Positions 33,501-45,300 of a stretch of 64,000 nt of DNA are shown piece by piece (within the stretch, counting starts at the first letter, position 1; the number at the start of each line of letters is the position of its first letter). The DNA lies in assembly GCA_000149265.1 (NCBI GenBank), contig CH000017.1, positions 322,496-386,495 of the forward strand, given 5' to 3'. Below the pieces are notes generated by a model that did no database searches, was not told the origin of the DNA, and was given only the letters and a program-made list of their open reading frames with translations. Origin of the DNA: Ciona savignyi. Taxonomy: Eukaryota > Chordata > Ascidiacea > Phlebobranchia > Cionidae. The translations under genes were made by a program, and so were the position numbers.

Positions 33501-36500
33501 AAAGTGTTCTGATGTTAAGCTGCCCTGTTAAGCCAATGGAATTTACCTGTTCCATTGGGGTTTTGTTTCGAAGACAGTGGGTAAATCCCCTTAGACTACT
33601 TACCAACAGAACTCTGAATCTAGAAGTGACCATGGGGGGTAATTATCCCAAAGAATTCATATCCAGTTTTTTTCCATGCATTAACTCTATGTCAGTCAGT
33701 CATTTCCTTTTTCTGATATAATGGGAAATACCTATGGGTTATGTATTAACCAAGGATAGGATAGGATATTCATGTTTATTCCCGTAAATGGGAAAACCAA
33801 GGGGGTTAACACACGGGCAATTGTCAGATCACCTTGCGCCCATCGTCGGGTTACCAGAGCTATTGCAGTGTGTTGTATATGATAGACACGTTCCTTCAAT
33901 TTGGTAGAACCCATTAATCCGCTGGGTTCAGGCAATGTCCATAAAGTGCCTTGCCCAAGGACACAACCAACTAGCTAGCGACCAGTTGCGCACCTGCAAC
34001 CTTTCGATTGAAAGGCGACGCACTTAACCGCTAGACCAACCGGGCGGACCAAATAGTTCTAGACTTAAGGTAAAACTTTCGGGAATGTTTTAAACCAATA
34101 AGGTAACTCTCCCTGGTTTAAATTTGCCCTACAAAGCATATAACACTCTTTTTAAGTCAACAATGTATACGTAGCTTACAAGCACGGTTCGAAATAGGTA
34201 TTTTACTATTAAGCTGCACGAAGGTAAGTTTCTCAAAATATGCTTAATATACAAGGTAAAAAAAAGAAGGTTTTTATTGATTTAAACCAAGAATGTACTA
34301 CTAATAAGCAAATTATGTTCACATATGGCATACAGTCACAATAAGCTGATTGTTTTCATATATACAGCGTACAGTCAAATATTTTATAAACTAAAGCTAT
34401 AGGTTTAAAATGTGGCTCTACTGTCAGATTATCCGACCTATCCTGACCTATGCTTCATTAGTGCCAGTCAGCGCAACATACCAGCGCAATATAACAGGAC
34501 AACCTGCGCAAGGTTCAACGATTGGCCTGCCTATGCATCACTGGCGCCTTTAAAGGCACCCCCACAAGGGCAATGGAGATGCTACTTAACCTCCCCCTCC
34601 AGGGCACAGCTATTAAAACGGCACACCGCCTGAGATTTTTAGGTCACTGGAAGGGGACTGGTTACTCAGTGTGGCACAAGTAAAGTCATATTGACATCTG
34701 CAACCAAGCAATGGAAGATATCTATCTTCTCTCATTTCCAGTGAATTGCAGTTCCTGCCCTCTCCATCTGGAACGACATTTCGCGATTCAGATCAGCGTT
34801 CGTGACAACATCACTCCACCTGCACAACCATCTCTGTACTCCTGTCTGCTCTGTCAGGACAGAATTGGAGGTGTCGATGAGCCGAAAACATGCTGAAGAA
34901 TGGAGACAACACTGTGGCTGTCGTCAGACGAAGGAGTATCTTGGACAAGGCCTATCCCTGTCAAGGAAACTTTTCCGGCTGCGGCGGAGACAGTTATGAT
35001 CTGTTCTTGAGATTATCACTGGTCATGCTAATTTGGCTAAGCACCAATCCATCCTCATGCGCACGGCATGTGCAACCTGTCCCTCCTGCCAAGAAGAAGA
35101 CGAGACTCCTTTACACTATGGTGGCCATTGTCCAGCATTTGCTGTAACCAGATGGAGAAATTTTGGAGTTTTTAAATCTGATGATCTCGCATCTATCCTG
35201 GTCAAGCGTTTAGTCAGTTTCCGTCAGGACACTGGCCGACTTGACCGCTATATCCCGGATCCATGTTAGCACGAGGGCACTGGAGTAATGGGCCTTCCAT
35301 GGCCTAAATTCCTGGTCCCGGTAGCTACTGTGGACCCGCCCATATTAATGTAACATATAGGTTTAAAAAAATATAGGTTCTGGAAATAAATTATATATTC
35401 TCTAGTAATATCTCCAATTCTGCATACTGATACTGGTACCTATACCTAGATGTAAATACAGTACAAGAGCAGGATGTGAATAATTTTTCTTAGGTCTTTA
35501 AGATACTGGTAAATGAGTACTGTTGTGTATATGAAAGACCCCAACGAACTATATCAGATTTTGTATGTGTATTTATGTCGCATACAAGTACTTAAGGGAG
35601 CACTGTTTTTTAGTTGATTTTAATACCATTGTAGTGGTGGGGGTATTCTTGACTTTTAATTATTCTTTGCTGGTTGCATGACCAAATTATTAACCAGATG
35701 TTATCATTTGATTGTAAGAATGAGCTTACCTAATATAACCGATACACCTACTTCCTACAATTTTAACTAACGACTTTATTTAATGTTAAGTATTAACAAT
35801 ATGCATTTTGCAAACATTTTCAGTTCATTTGACCGACAAAGCAAACTGGCCAAAAACCATTACAACCACATATTATATTATTAATTTAATTTTTACCTTC
35901 AACATAGATCAGAATACCAACTTGTACGCAATTTGTACATGTTACGCTGATTGCAGTCTGATCATCATTCTTTTTCAGGTTTCTGATCTCTAGATTCACA
36001 TCAAAAGTGTCACCGGTGTTAACAGTTGTAGTTGGAGCACTATAAAAATACAGAAATATAAGAAAGTTCATCTAAAGCAAATAACTTATTTTAATACAGT
36101 AAGGTCTATTATTATAAAAATGTGTGTTACAAAAAACATTATGACAATATGATTATAAAGATATATTCATGGATCTATAAAGTACAATAATTAACATCGA
36201 TTATAGAATCCTTTAGAATATCACCAACACCTGTAACTATATAAAAAAAGAATATTTAAATCACTGCTTCTTAATCTTTAGAAATAGTAGTTAAGGGTTT
36301 ATTATTATTGGAATATTTTTCTTATTATAAAAAGTTTTTTTTAAACTGTTGTTTTACAAAATGATATTTAACAATTCTTTTAGAACTGGTTTTGGATTCA
36401 AGATTTTACATAAAGAATTGCATTCGTTATTTTTGGCTGACTTTTTTGACAACATGGGAGTTTCAATATTACCTTTACACTTTACAGCACTTGTGTATAT

Positions 36501-37172
36501 AATAATCGAAGTTAAATTTCACAAGCAAACAGACTACAAATAATATTTATGTAAACTTGCCTGAAAACAACATCATAGTGGTGAGTACCATTAGCAAGTT
36601 GTGGAACCCTGTTATCGGTAATTTGATATAGTGCCACAACTGTCTGCAAATAGAAACATATAGATGTGTTAGCACACAATGGTGTAGCAGGTGGGGAAAA
36701 CTGTATGGGCTTTACTTAATAGCCTTTTTAACAAAAATAATTTAGTTAAGATGAACATAGATTTAATTAACTATTATGAACTTTGTAAAAGATAAATCTA
36801 GTAAACAACAATTAATCACAGCATTTTTTTGCAGACAGCTAAAACTAACTGAAAAAAAAATTAAGATTTTTTCAAATTTGTTTTATTAATTTGAATCAGG
36901 TCTTCTGGTGTCATTTTACATCTGTTTTGCATTGATTTTGTCATAGATTGAAACTGTTAACTTTGTNNNNNNNNNNNNNNNNNNNNNNNNNNNNNNNNNN
37001 NNNNNNNNNNNNNNNNNNNNNNNNNNNNNNNNNNNNNNNNNNNNNNNNNNNNNNNNNNNNNNNNNNTAAGTTGCATTACAACTTGCTTGAAGTGATGCAC
37101 CGACTGCATACGTTGGACGTGATAAGGTTATTTGAGAAAATTCAAATGCTTGGCCATTAACTCCAGTAATAA
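27556..37172 (-). CDS. CCP/Ig-like transmembrane receptor with an ITAM in its cytoplasmic tail (5' end not found)
   Basis: Exons with consistent phases, 3' to 5': 27556-27747, 27850-27896, 28158-28215, 28432-28493, 28906-28946, 29141-29165 (25-nt microexon), 29772-29988, 30057-30127, 30179-30319, 31405-31546, 31605-31735, 31856-32044, 35897-36039, 36561-36643, and an exon from 37172 running into a 100-N gap. At least 513 aa are visible. Outside: a region with RPTYAVGASLQASC (Ig-like), a CCP/sushi module (31856-32044; Cys at both ends, AEW before the last Cys), and two Ig-like domains (DKATFQC..DIVECRA; DNGVYTLRIT). Then a transmembrane helix (LFLWLFIGTVCSFVVFPMLI) and a tail with YVEINHPQQSTYRNI, an ITAM (YxxI-x7-YxxI), plus YENF, YVEL, YETV and YMSP. 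An activating recognition receptor is the natural reading; ligand unknown. The signal peptide exon was not identified. Confidence 0.8.
30365..31115 (-). mobile_element. Dispersed repeat family R3, copy 2
   Basis: Reverse complement of 16575-17345, lying in the receptor intron between 30319 and 31405. Diverged; the TGACGTCA palindromes of copy 1 are altered here. Confidence 0.6.
33757..34057 (-). mobile_element. SINE, near full length, minus strand
   Basis: Clean copy in the large receptor intron (32045-35896): tail AGGATAGGATATTCATG at the left, head ending CGCTAGACCAACCGGGCGG at the right. Confidence 0.75.
34411..35355 (+). mobile_element. 5'-truncated LINE fragment with 13-bp target duplication
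   Basis: Flanked by TATAGGTTTAAAA at 34398-34410 and 35356-35368. The interior encodes, in shifting frames, a C-terminal region typical of RNase H-bearing non-LTR elements: ending with CPSCQEEDETPLHYGGHCPA (CCHC-like knuckle) and a stop near 35269, followed by a short 3' UTR. Several frame shifts; inactive. Located in the receptor intron, sense to the plus strand. LINE clade not determined. Confidence 0.6.
36967..37066. other. Assembly gap (100 N)
   Basis: Exactly 100 undetermined bases inside an exon or exon-intron-exon of the receptor. Coding frames flank both sides (QASCNAT to the right, TKLTVSIYD to the left); true length unknown. Confidence 0.95.
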
Positions 37173-37249
37173 CTGAAAAATTAAAAAGACTTTTTAAACG
37201 ATATATCATTAAACATCTGTCTAAAATAATTAACAAAATTTTCATGTTT

Positions 37250-40129
37250 TTACCGGACAGTCATTCTTACAGATCTTGCATCCCTTTTAACGATGATGTT
37301 TCACTACATTTTACTATTACGCAAATAATTATGAAACATAACTCATTGCACATAGACCACACCTAGTCCTAAGTAAGACTTTTCAGGCAAGTTGCCTAAA
37401 GCTACAGATTTATGGCCTTATGTTCCTGATAAAATGCAATGGGTAATGTGTTGATATTTTTTCATAGGGTATTATCAGACTGTTATTTTGAAAACTGTTA
37501 TACCAATGATTTGTCTTGATTTTCACACCAAATTGGTATAAGCCATCAATATTATTTTTGGTTTACTGTCTGCAGCAAAACAGAATTTACTGTCTGCAGC
37601 AAACATTATTCATTGGTTTACTGTCTGCAGCAAAACAGAAGTTAGCACTTGCTAGGCTACTGTAACAAAGTCAGATGTACTTTATGTAAATACATCTCTT
37701 TCACATTGCGTCATTTAACTGCCAAAGCTAACAAACCATGCTTTGTTAAAAAATTTTATTGGTTTATCTGTATAAAAGTTTTGACCCTTAGTTATTGGGA
37801 ACATAAACAGTGAAAGTTAAAATTATTTAATCGAACATATTGATGTTGTCCACATAAATCAGTACGTACATTAAAAATAAAAATAAAAACTTGTATTCCT
37901 ACTTAATGCATGTTTTCGATAGCTAAGTGGCTTTGGTCACTTTTTTAGTAAATAAATATATATTTTCCTTTATTGATTAAACAAATAAGTTCTCAAGTCA
38001 TGTCTATTTATTTAGTACCAGTAAGGCTTAAGTTGTGATATGTTAGATACATTGTTGCAGTTTTGTTCACTTTCTATTTTTAGGTATTTAATTTGTGTTA
38101 CCAAATGTCATTATTTCTTGGATTTTAAAATAAAACATACTGTAGGTACTAAATCTACAATGTTTTGAAGTCTGAATTTTTAAATATTTACCTTATGATA
38201 TTGCCCTCTACTTAGCGGGCATCAAATTATTTTTTGTAATCCAACCATTAGTTTATTAATAAGAAAAAAGCAATGAAAACCACACTGGAAGACCTGGGTT
38301 AGCTATTCATAAGCATGAACTTGGACTTTATTTCAAGGCCAGTAATTTTAGTTGCAAATGTTGCTTGATGGGTTGGTAGTTTTATTAATAATGCATTTGA
38401 ATGGATATTACCGTACCTTTAAATTAATTAATAATCAATGTTACCCAAGCAAAAAGTTGAATGGATAGTTATTAATATTACAGTTTACACCTGTCTCACG
38501 GCCCCTGGCAAAATTCGGCGATATATATAGTTTGTTCTGAGTGAAAGTTCTTCTACTTACCGTCTAACTAACCCATTTACATATAACAAACCATTAATAC
38601 CCACTTACAATTTAAACATAGCATGTGATCTCTGAAGTTTAGAAACAGTTTTCTTTTATATCCTGAAACTATCCTGAACTAATAGCCTACCTTACAAATT
38701 ATATAAAAAAATAATATTTTCTCTTATTATCTTAAGGAGTTCACAGAAGTCAAACATGTGCCTGCGTTTTTCAACCAGAAGGAAATTAAAACACACAATC
38801 CCAAAAAGAACAAGTTAGCTTTTGTTGTGTAAACACTACCAGTACGTAATGTAATACTTGTGTTAACACTACCTAATGTAAAATATTGTTGTTTCACTTG
38901 ATAGCATTTTAAGGATTTTCTCTTGAAAATGAGTTCCATCATCAGTAATGTGGATTTTCGCAGTGCTTTCATAAAACAACCAGGCATAAATATTTGCATT
39001 AAAAATTCTCAATCCACAGGGCAGATATTGCTGAACTCGTCATGTCATTTACATTACATTATAGAGTCTATGTAGACCAAAAGTTTATTTAAATCATTAA
39101 TGCAATAGTCTATGCAACAAAAGCTTTTTTGTCAGGGCCACATGATAAAACAGCTGCAGGCGATTGATTTCGTATTTGATCCCACTACCTTTTAACTTAT
39201 TATTTAATGCAATATCATTCCAGCCGCTTTCCAGAAATAATTTCCAGTCAAATTACAAAAAAACAGGACTGTTAACTATCCCATTTATTCAAGCTTTTAG
39301 TTGTTTACAATTTAAACTATAGTTAAGAATAACTTAACTTACCATGAAAAAGTATGAAAACATTGATAAGTTTCAATGCAAAATAAGGTTTTTGTCCCCA
39401 ACTACCGAAGGAATTTCATCATCAACACACGGTCCAACGGTGAACTCCAGTCAAAAAAAATTGTTCCTCGAACGGAAAGTCCGACCGGGAATCCCCTACC
39501 GTGAATATTTACATAATTAATGCTTGTTCAAATTTTACCTGGTAACATAGAGATATGAAATTTTTAACTTTTAACGGCGAAATTCGAAATCGATAGAAAA
39601 GAAAGCTTGGTATCTTATATTCCACTTGAAAAATCCGGAACGATGCAAAACTTTTGCAAGAGAAGAGTGCCTGGTATTTCTCTTTAAATATATATAAGTG
39701 TCACTGCACTAAATAAATTGATATAAGTGTTACTGCAACAATAAGAGTAACAATCAATCAATCATGAGAAACACAACACTTTTTAAAGCTGCATGACCCA
39801 CCTTTAAACATTTCCAGTGAATCCTCAGGAGCCACAATTCAATCAATTCCTGGTCTGTTTTAACGCCCCATTAATACAGAAAGACAATATTTAACCCAAT
39901 AGGAACTTAAAGAGGTTCAATGTAATATAATTGGGATGTGCAGTGATAAATTTGATTAATCAAATAAGTATTAAAGCCAACAATATCGATGTTTATGTTA
40001 AAATTTTGAAATTATCTAGTATAAATTCCCTATGTACTTTTATATCGCCAACTATGAACAAAACGGTAACAGACCTTTTCGTTTTATATAAAGCCTATTT
40101 ACTATTACGTGTTTAAATATGGGTCCCAT
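37250..40129. other. Upstream region of the receptor, no exon supported
   Basis: AT-rich. An open frame at 38727-38999 (-) includes a hydrophobic LFFLGLCVLISFWL stretch but lacks a donor in frame and is not claimed. About 37570-37640 contains a triplicated TTTACTGTCTGCAGCAAA segment. The receptor's first exon(s) should lie here or to the right. Confidence 0.4.
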
Positions 40130-40860
40130 TTAAAAAAATGTATTGTTTTTTTCCCTTTTTTCGTTATTTTGTGCGTTAAACGCTCAATAGGTATGACTTG
40201 TGACTCCGACCTCTACCAGGAGAGGTAATAGAATCGCAATGAAACTTTGTCATTTGTTGTAAAAAACAAATAATTGGGTGATAAATCCAGAAGAATTCCA
40301 CTTGGAAGTTAAAAAAAAGTATTTTTGGCATGGCGCTGGAACGGTTGATCCAATTTTGATCAGATTTGGTAAAATAGAAGTGTGTTAGCCAGTGCTTTAC
40401 CAATTAGAAAAAAATATTTAGCTAGGCAAATGACCTACGGAAATGCCCTACAAATAAAGATTTGTTTCTAATACGTAATTGTGAGAGTCATGGCATATCG
40501 CCCCAAAATCTACCAGGGGAATTTCCTGAAACCATTAAAAAATAAATCGGGCTGTTTTGGAAATTGAGCCTTATTTCACTACAGTGCTTGAAAAGAAGCT
40601 TTAATTTAAAATATTTGTGGTGAAATGTTCGTAAATTTTTGACGTTTATCTTTTATTTAACTGCACATAGAAAATAAGTTTGGTTGGTTAACTATGGGAC
40701 CCATGCGTTTATGCTTGCAGAAACAAACTATATACTCGGTGTATAAAATACAAATTGTGGTTAGGGACCCTGTAGCATGAATATATGGCATATCACATGA
40801 GTTTTACAAATAGTGGTAGTTAAACACGTGGTTGACACTCTCTAGTTAGTAAGTCTGGAA
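40130..40860 (+). mobile_element. Dispersed repeat family R2, copy 2
   Basis: Similar to 9855-10930; ends with GTGGTAGTTAAACACGTGGT then TGACACTCTCTAGT, shared with the start of copy 3 at 51605. No coding potential. Confidence 0.6.
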
Positions 40861-41207
40861 TTGATGTGTTTTGGCCAGAAAGTGTCATTTATTGAAAATT
40901 GTTACTGTTTATGTTTACGTTTACTATAAGTTAAGAGGATTAAATATATAGCCGCCTTCTTGTTCAGTCACAATTTAAAAACCGCCATTCACCTTCTACA
41001 ATAAAATTACAATGTTTGAGTAATGACGCGTAAATTAAAATCCGAATAATAAGAAGCCTTATGCAAGCATACCATCACTTCTGAAAGAGACAGGTGCTGG
41101 GAACTAGGCCAAGTTGAGAAGCTAACACATTTAGTTGACGATTTCCAGATTCAAAACTTAGCTTAGTAAAAAAAACGGTAAAAGACTCAATAAACACTCT
41201 TCAACTA

Positions 41208-41357
41208 GGGTGACTCTAAATACCCACTGTGGGCAGTGTGTATGCACTGTGTGGGCAGTGTGGACACACTTGAAACCCTTACTCTAACCCTATAACTCTG
41301 ACCCTAACTCTGGCACACTGCCAACACACTACCCACACTGGGTATTCAGATGAACCG
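41208..41357. mobile_element. MITE-like element with long terminal inverted repeats
   Basis: Ends pair over about 32 bp (AATACCCACTGTGGGCAGTG at the left against AATACCCAGTGTGGGTAGTG at the right, reverse complement). Flanks TTCAACTA and TTCAAGTA could be an 8-bp target duplication with one mismatch. The centre has CTAACCCT-like text that is not telomeric. Confidence 0.55.
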
Positions 41358-41570
41358 TTCAAGTAAGCTAATTTTTTGCGCCATTAAAAAATGATAAACG
41401 CTTTTGCCGCATGTCCTCTAGCGTAGATATAAGACACCTAGTGGCTTCATGTACCCAGTCAATTGCGATACAGGGGCACGAAGCATTCGTTTTATTAAAA
41501 AGTGTGTAATACAAGAATTTGGATCAATTGTATTTAATTTTGGATCAATCGTTATGAATGATTTGTCCGG

Positions 41571-42318
41571 CCGGTTGGCCTAGTGGTTAAGTGCGTCGCC
41601 TTTCAATCGAAAGGTTGCAGGTGCGAAACTGGTCGCTAGCAAGTCGGTTGTGTCCTAGGACAAGGCACTTTACGGACATTGCCTGAACCCAGCGGATTGA
41701 TGCGTTCTACCAAATTGAAGGAACGTGTCTAGATGGCGTATAACCAATTAAGACCTCTATGAACTGCAGGATGTGACGAGTGGTACCCTCCATGAGTCAT
41801 TGTTTTTAAACGAGTGTTTTGCTGAGTAACAATGGTGGTGATTCCCCAATGTTTGTTTGGTTGAAAGCAGCATGTGCTAGGCTGCGCGCCGGTGTTTTCG
41901 TTTAGCTGTAAAGTTTTGTAGTCGTGGAGCAGTGCTTTGTAAAATAAAGGTGTTGATTGTGCATCTGCTAGCTGTTTGTTGGAAAAAAAGTTGCCGATGT
42001 ACGAGGGGGTATGGGCTCAAAATTTTTAAACAAAATTTTGTTGGGTTTTGAGTTTAGGTTGCAGATCCAAGCTTCAATTTTAAATTGTGAAAAAATCTAA
42101 GACTTCCTATGTCAGGATTTTGAGTGACAGTCATTTTTGTGAGGTCAGTTTGCATTGGAGAGATAGGGAGAATAATTAGTTGAACGCCTCCTCTATCATA
42201 TACAACACACTGCAATAGCTCCGGTAACCCGACGGTGGGCGCGAGGTGATCTGACGATTGCCCGTGTGTTAACTCCTTTAGTTTTCCCATTCACGGGGAT
42301 AAACATGAATATCCTATT
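41571..42318 (+). mobile_element. SINE split by a later insertion
   Basis: The best-preserved tRNA-like head in the window (GGCCGGTTGGCCTAGTGG then TTAAGTGCGTCGC) starts the element. The SINE body breaks at 41731 and resumes at 42192, and the two halves join exactly after removing the insert and one TCTA. Its tail is truncated at 42318. Confidence 0.8.
41732..42191. mobile_element. 460-bp DNA-transposon-like insert inside a SINE
   Basis: Ends GATGGCGTATAACCAATTA and TAATTAGTTGAACGCCTCC form imperfect terminal inverted repeats (14 of 19 match), flanked by TCTA on both sides. No open frame of note. A non-autonomous DNA transposon with a 4-bp target duplication is inferred; superfamily not assigned. 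Confidence 0.6.
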
Positions 42319-42375
42319 TGGCATATATATATACATGTAAATGTTGTTTGTGCAAAACATTGCGTTTAATCATAT

Positions 42376-45300
42376 TTAAGCTCCATGTCGTAAACAGCAG
42401 GCCTTTCTGCAATTTGCGTTCATCCATTGCCTGTACAAATGGCAAAAGTTATAATTTACATATATTGTGCATTGAAAATCCGTTGCCGAGTTAATCTGGG
42501 CTTCACAACCCAACAGGCACTGTCCTCCTCTGCAAGAGATGTCATCTGCAGTTGAACCTGGACACCCAGCCAGACCGGCAATTCCCCCAATACATGTTCT
42601 TGTTCTCCGTTTCATGCAAGCGGCTGAACACGTTCCAATGTAAGTCCAACTAGACCAACTTCCACCGCACGGTTGTTGGTTGCAGTTAATACTTCGGAAT
42701 TGTCGACCAGGACAGCCACCACTTCCAGCGTACCCTCCACGACATACTCTGCTCTGTTGTTGTGCCCCTCCACCGCAAGAAGCGGAACATCCCCATAGAT
42801 TACCCCAGCCGGTCCACGACCCTAATACTAGTCCTGTTAAATTTAATCGTTTTTGAAAAAAGACATTGATGGACAATGGTAATTTTCAGTCAAGAATATT
42901 TAGTTGGATAAAACAAGAAAATTAAGCACAAATTCGTGTGAAAATTTGGAATATAAATAAGAACAAACTTGGTATATGGATTTAGTTGCTTAAAATGGTC
43001 ATCTAGGCATTTTGATACCCAACAATTTCCCACTATTAAAACAACATGTGTGTTCTAAAGTACGGGCAGTTTATCCAAAAATGTACTTTTTACTGATCTA
43101 AGTTTCGATCCCACGATGCATGGGCTCGTCACTAGGACCGTTTTTTTTATAAAAAAGTAATAATAATTATTTTGTATCCCAATCTCTTTAAACGCAAATC
43201 CATTTAATTACTACCCGCCAAATATATTGTAAAGTTTATCCTCTAAGCCAGTGGTTCTTAAACTTGTTGGAGGTACCGAACCCCACAAGTTTTATGCGGG
43301 CATTCACCGAACCCTTAGAGGGCATTGTGATTGCTATACACATAGCGTGTGTATACTTATCCTAATCTCCGCTGAACCCCTGATACTGACTCATCGAACC
43401 CAGTTTAAGAACCACTGCTCTAAGCTTACTTGGACATAAATCTGGACAAGTTCTGGTCATTCTTGCTAAGCCGTCACACCCTGGTTCACCGGCTCGACCG
43501 TTGTTACAGATTCGAGTTTTTGATCTTGTGCCGCTTTCACAGTTTGGACAAGTCTGAGTCCATTCGCTCCATGCACCCCACGCTGTTTAAAATTGAATTT
43601 GTTTAATTAGACTTTTAGAAATAAACAAATAGAGAGTGTGGAATAAACAATACTTTACTTACAAGGTCTGACACAAGTTCGTGGACTGTACGTCAATTGA
43701 GTTTGCTGACTGATCCATTGTTCAAAATACGTCAATCTTGTGTAAACTCCGTAGAAGTTTGCTCGACCGCAGCCTTTGCCGTATGAAACTAGTCCGGCCA
43801 AATACCAATTGCAGCTGTTGCATCTTTGACATACTAGAGGACCGCCAGAGTCACCTGAAACAGTGATAAAATAATTGTGTTTTAAATCTGTGAATGGAAA
43901 AACGCAACTGGCATTATTACACGGGCACCATCAAACCAACTCAAGCCTACCATTGGTTTACTGCAGCATAGTGTTTTATATGATTAACATTTTGTCAGTT
44001 AAATTAATCTATTGGGTTTAGAATTTTAGATAGACCATGTCTGCTACGTGCCTTGCCTAAGCAGTCACAATAGATTAGCTAACCTTCAGAATCCTATAAA
44101 CTTAAAGTGAAAGGCGACGCGCAAACCCACCGCGCTATTTGGCTGAACAGGAATATGAAGCTTACAACGTAGCCTTTCAGCCGAAGGTTCGAAACTGGTC
44201 GCTAGCTAGTCAGTTGTGTCCTTGGGCAAGGCACTTAACGGACATTGCCTGAACCCAAAGGCTTAATGGGTTCTACTAAATTAAAGGAATCATACACAGC
44301 ACACTGCAATAGCTCCGGTAACCCGACAATGGGCGCGGGGTGATCTGACGATTGCCCGTGTGCTACCCCCCTTGGTTTTCCCATTAACGGGGATAAACAT
44401 GAATATCCTATCCTGTCCTAAGCACTTTAAAATATTAAAATGTTACGTACCTTTGCATGAATCTCTGCCACCAGCTTGATAACCGGCGCAAAACCTCGTA
44501 TTCCAATTGATCGGTTTAGATGTACGTCGATATGCTTGGACACAAGTCTGTCGATTCGTTATCGGAACTCCAACCTCTTGTAAAGTTTCACTTCTTGTAC
44601 CGCCTTCAGCTTATGAAATACAGATATTCGATAAACAATTATCTAATGACTTTAAAGCTCAGGACACTTAGCGTTATTCAGCCATATATCCTACATTTTT
44701 GAATTCAACATAAATTATAACATCTCATCAAGTCAGTCGATTAGAATTAGGTTAAATAAATCTAAGAAATATTCAATCATATAAGTAGTACTATTTTGGT
44801 TTTAATTTGTGTTTGCCTAAAAATTGATGCTTTATTTTACAAAAAAACACAGCAGTACCTAGAATTTGATGTTCTTACGATCATTTCCTTAATATTTATA
44901 TATCACGTTTTGTAGTTTTTATGTGTAATTTTACTTACTTAGCCTTCCATACCCAGTGACCCAGCATATCTCTCCTACAGCTGGTGCTTCGCTGTTGGGC
45001 AAGCAAATTGTATTTATAAAATCCGACAGCATAGCCGGCCGCGAAAGAAATAATATTGCAATGTCATTGTCCAGTCGAACTGGGTCATATTGTGGATGTT
45101 TTACGTACTGTAGACGTAATAAATATCTTAGATTAATTCAATCTGGCAAAAGGAGGAGGATATTTATGTTTATCCCCGTGAATGGGAAAACCAAGATGAT
45201 TAACACACGGTTAAATCGCCAGATCACCTCGCGCCCACCGTCGGGTTATCGGGCTATTGCAGTGTGTTGTGTATGATTCACACGTTCCTTCAAAAAAACC

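Noticed and set aside
38727-38999. Possible signal peptide exon of the receptor (hydrophobic stretch)
   Set aside because: No donor site in frame after the hydrophobic part and a stop follows; phase to the next exon cannot be shown.
41280-41320. Telomere-like CTAACCCT and CCCTAACTC text
   Set aside because: Only a few irregular units in the centre of a MITE-like hairpin.
41571-41640. A tRNA gene
   Set aside because: tRNA-like boxes are present, but the sequence continues into the SINE body and recurs over 20 times; no complete cloverleaf with acceptor pairing was seen.
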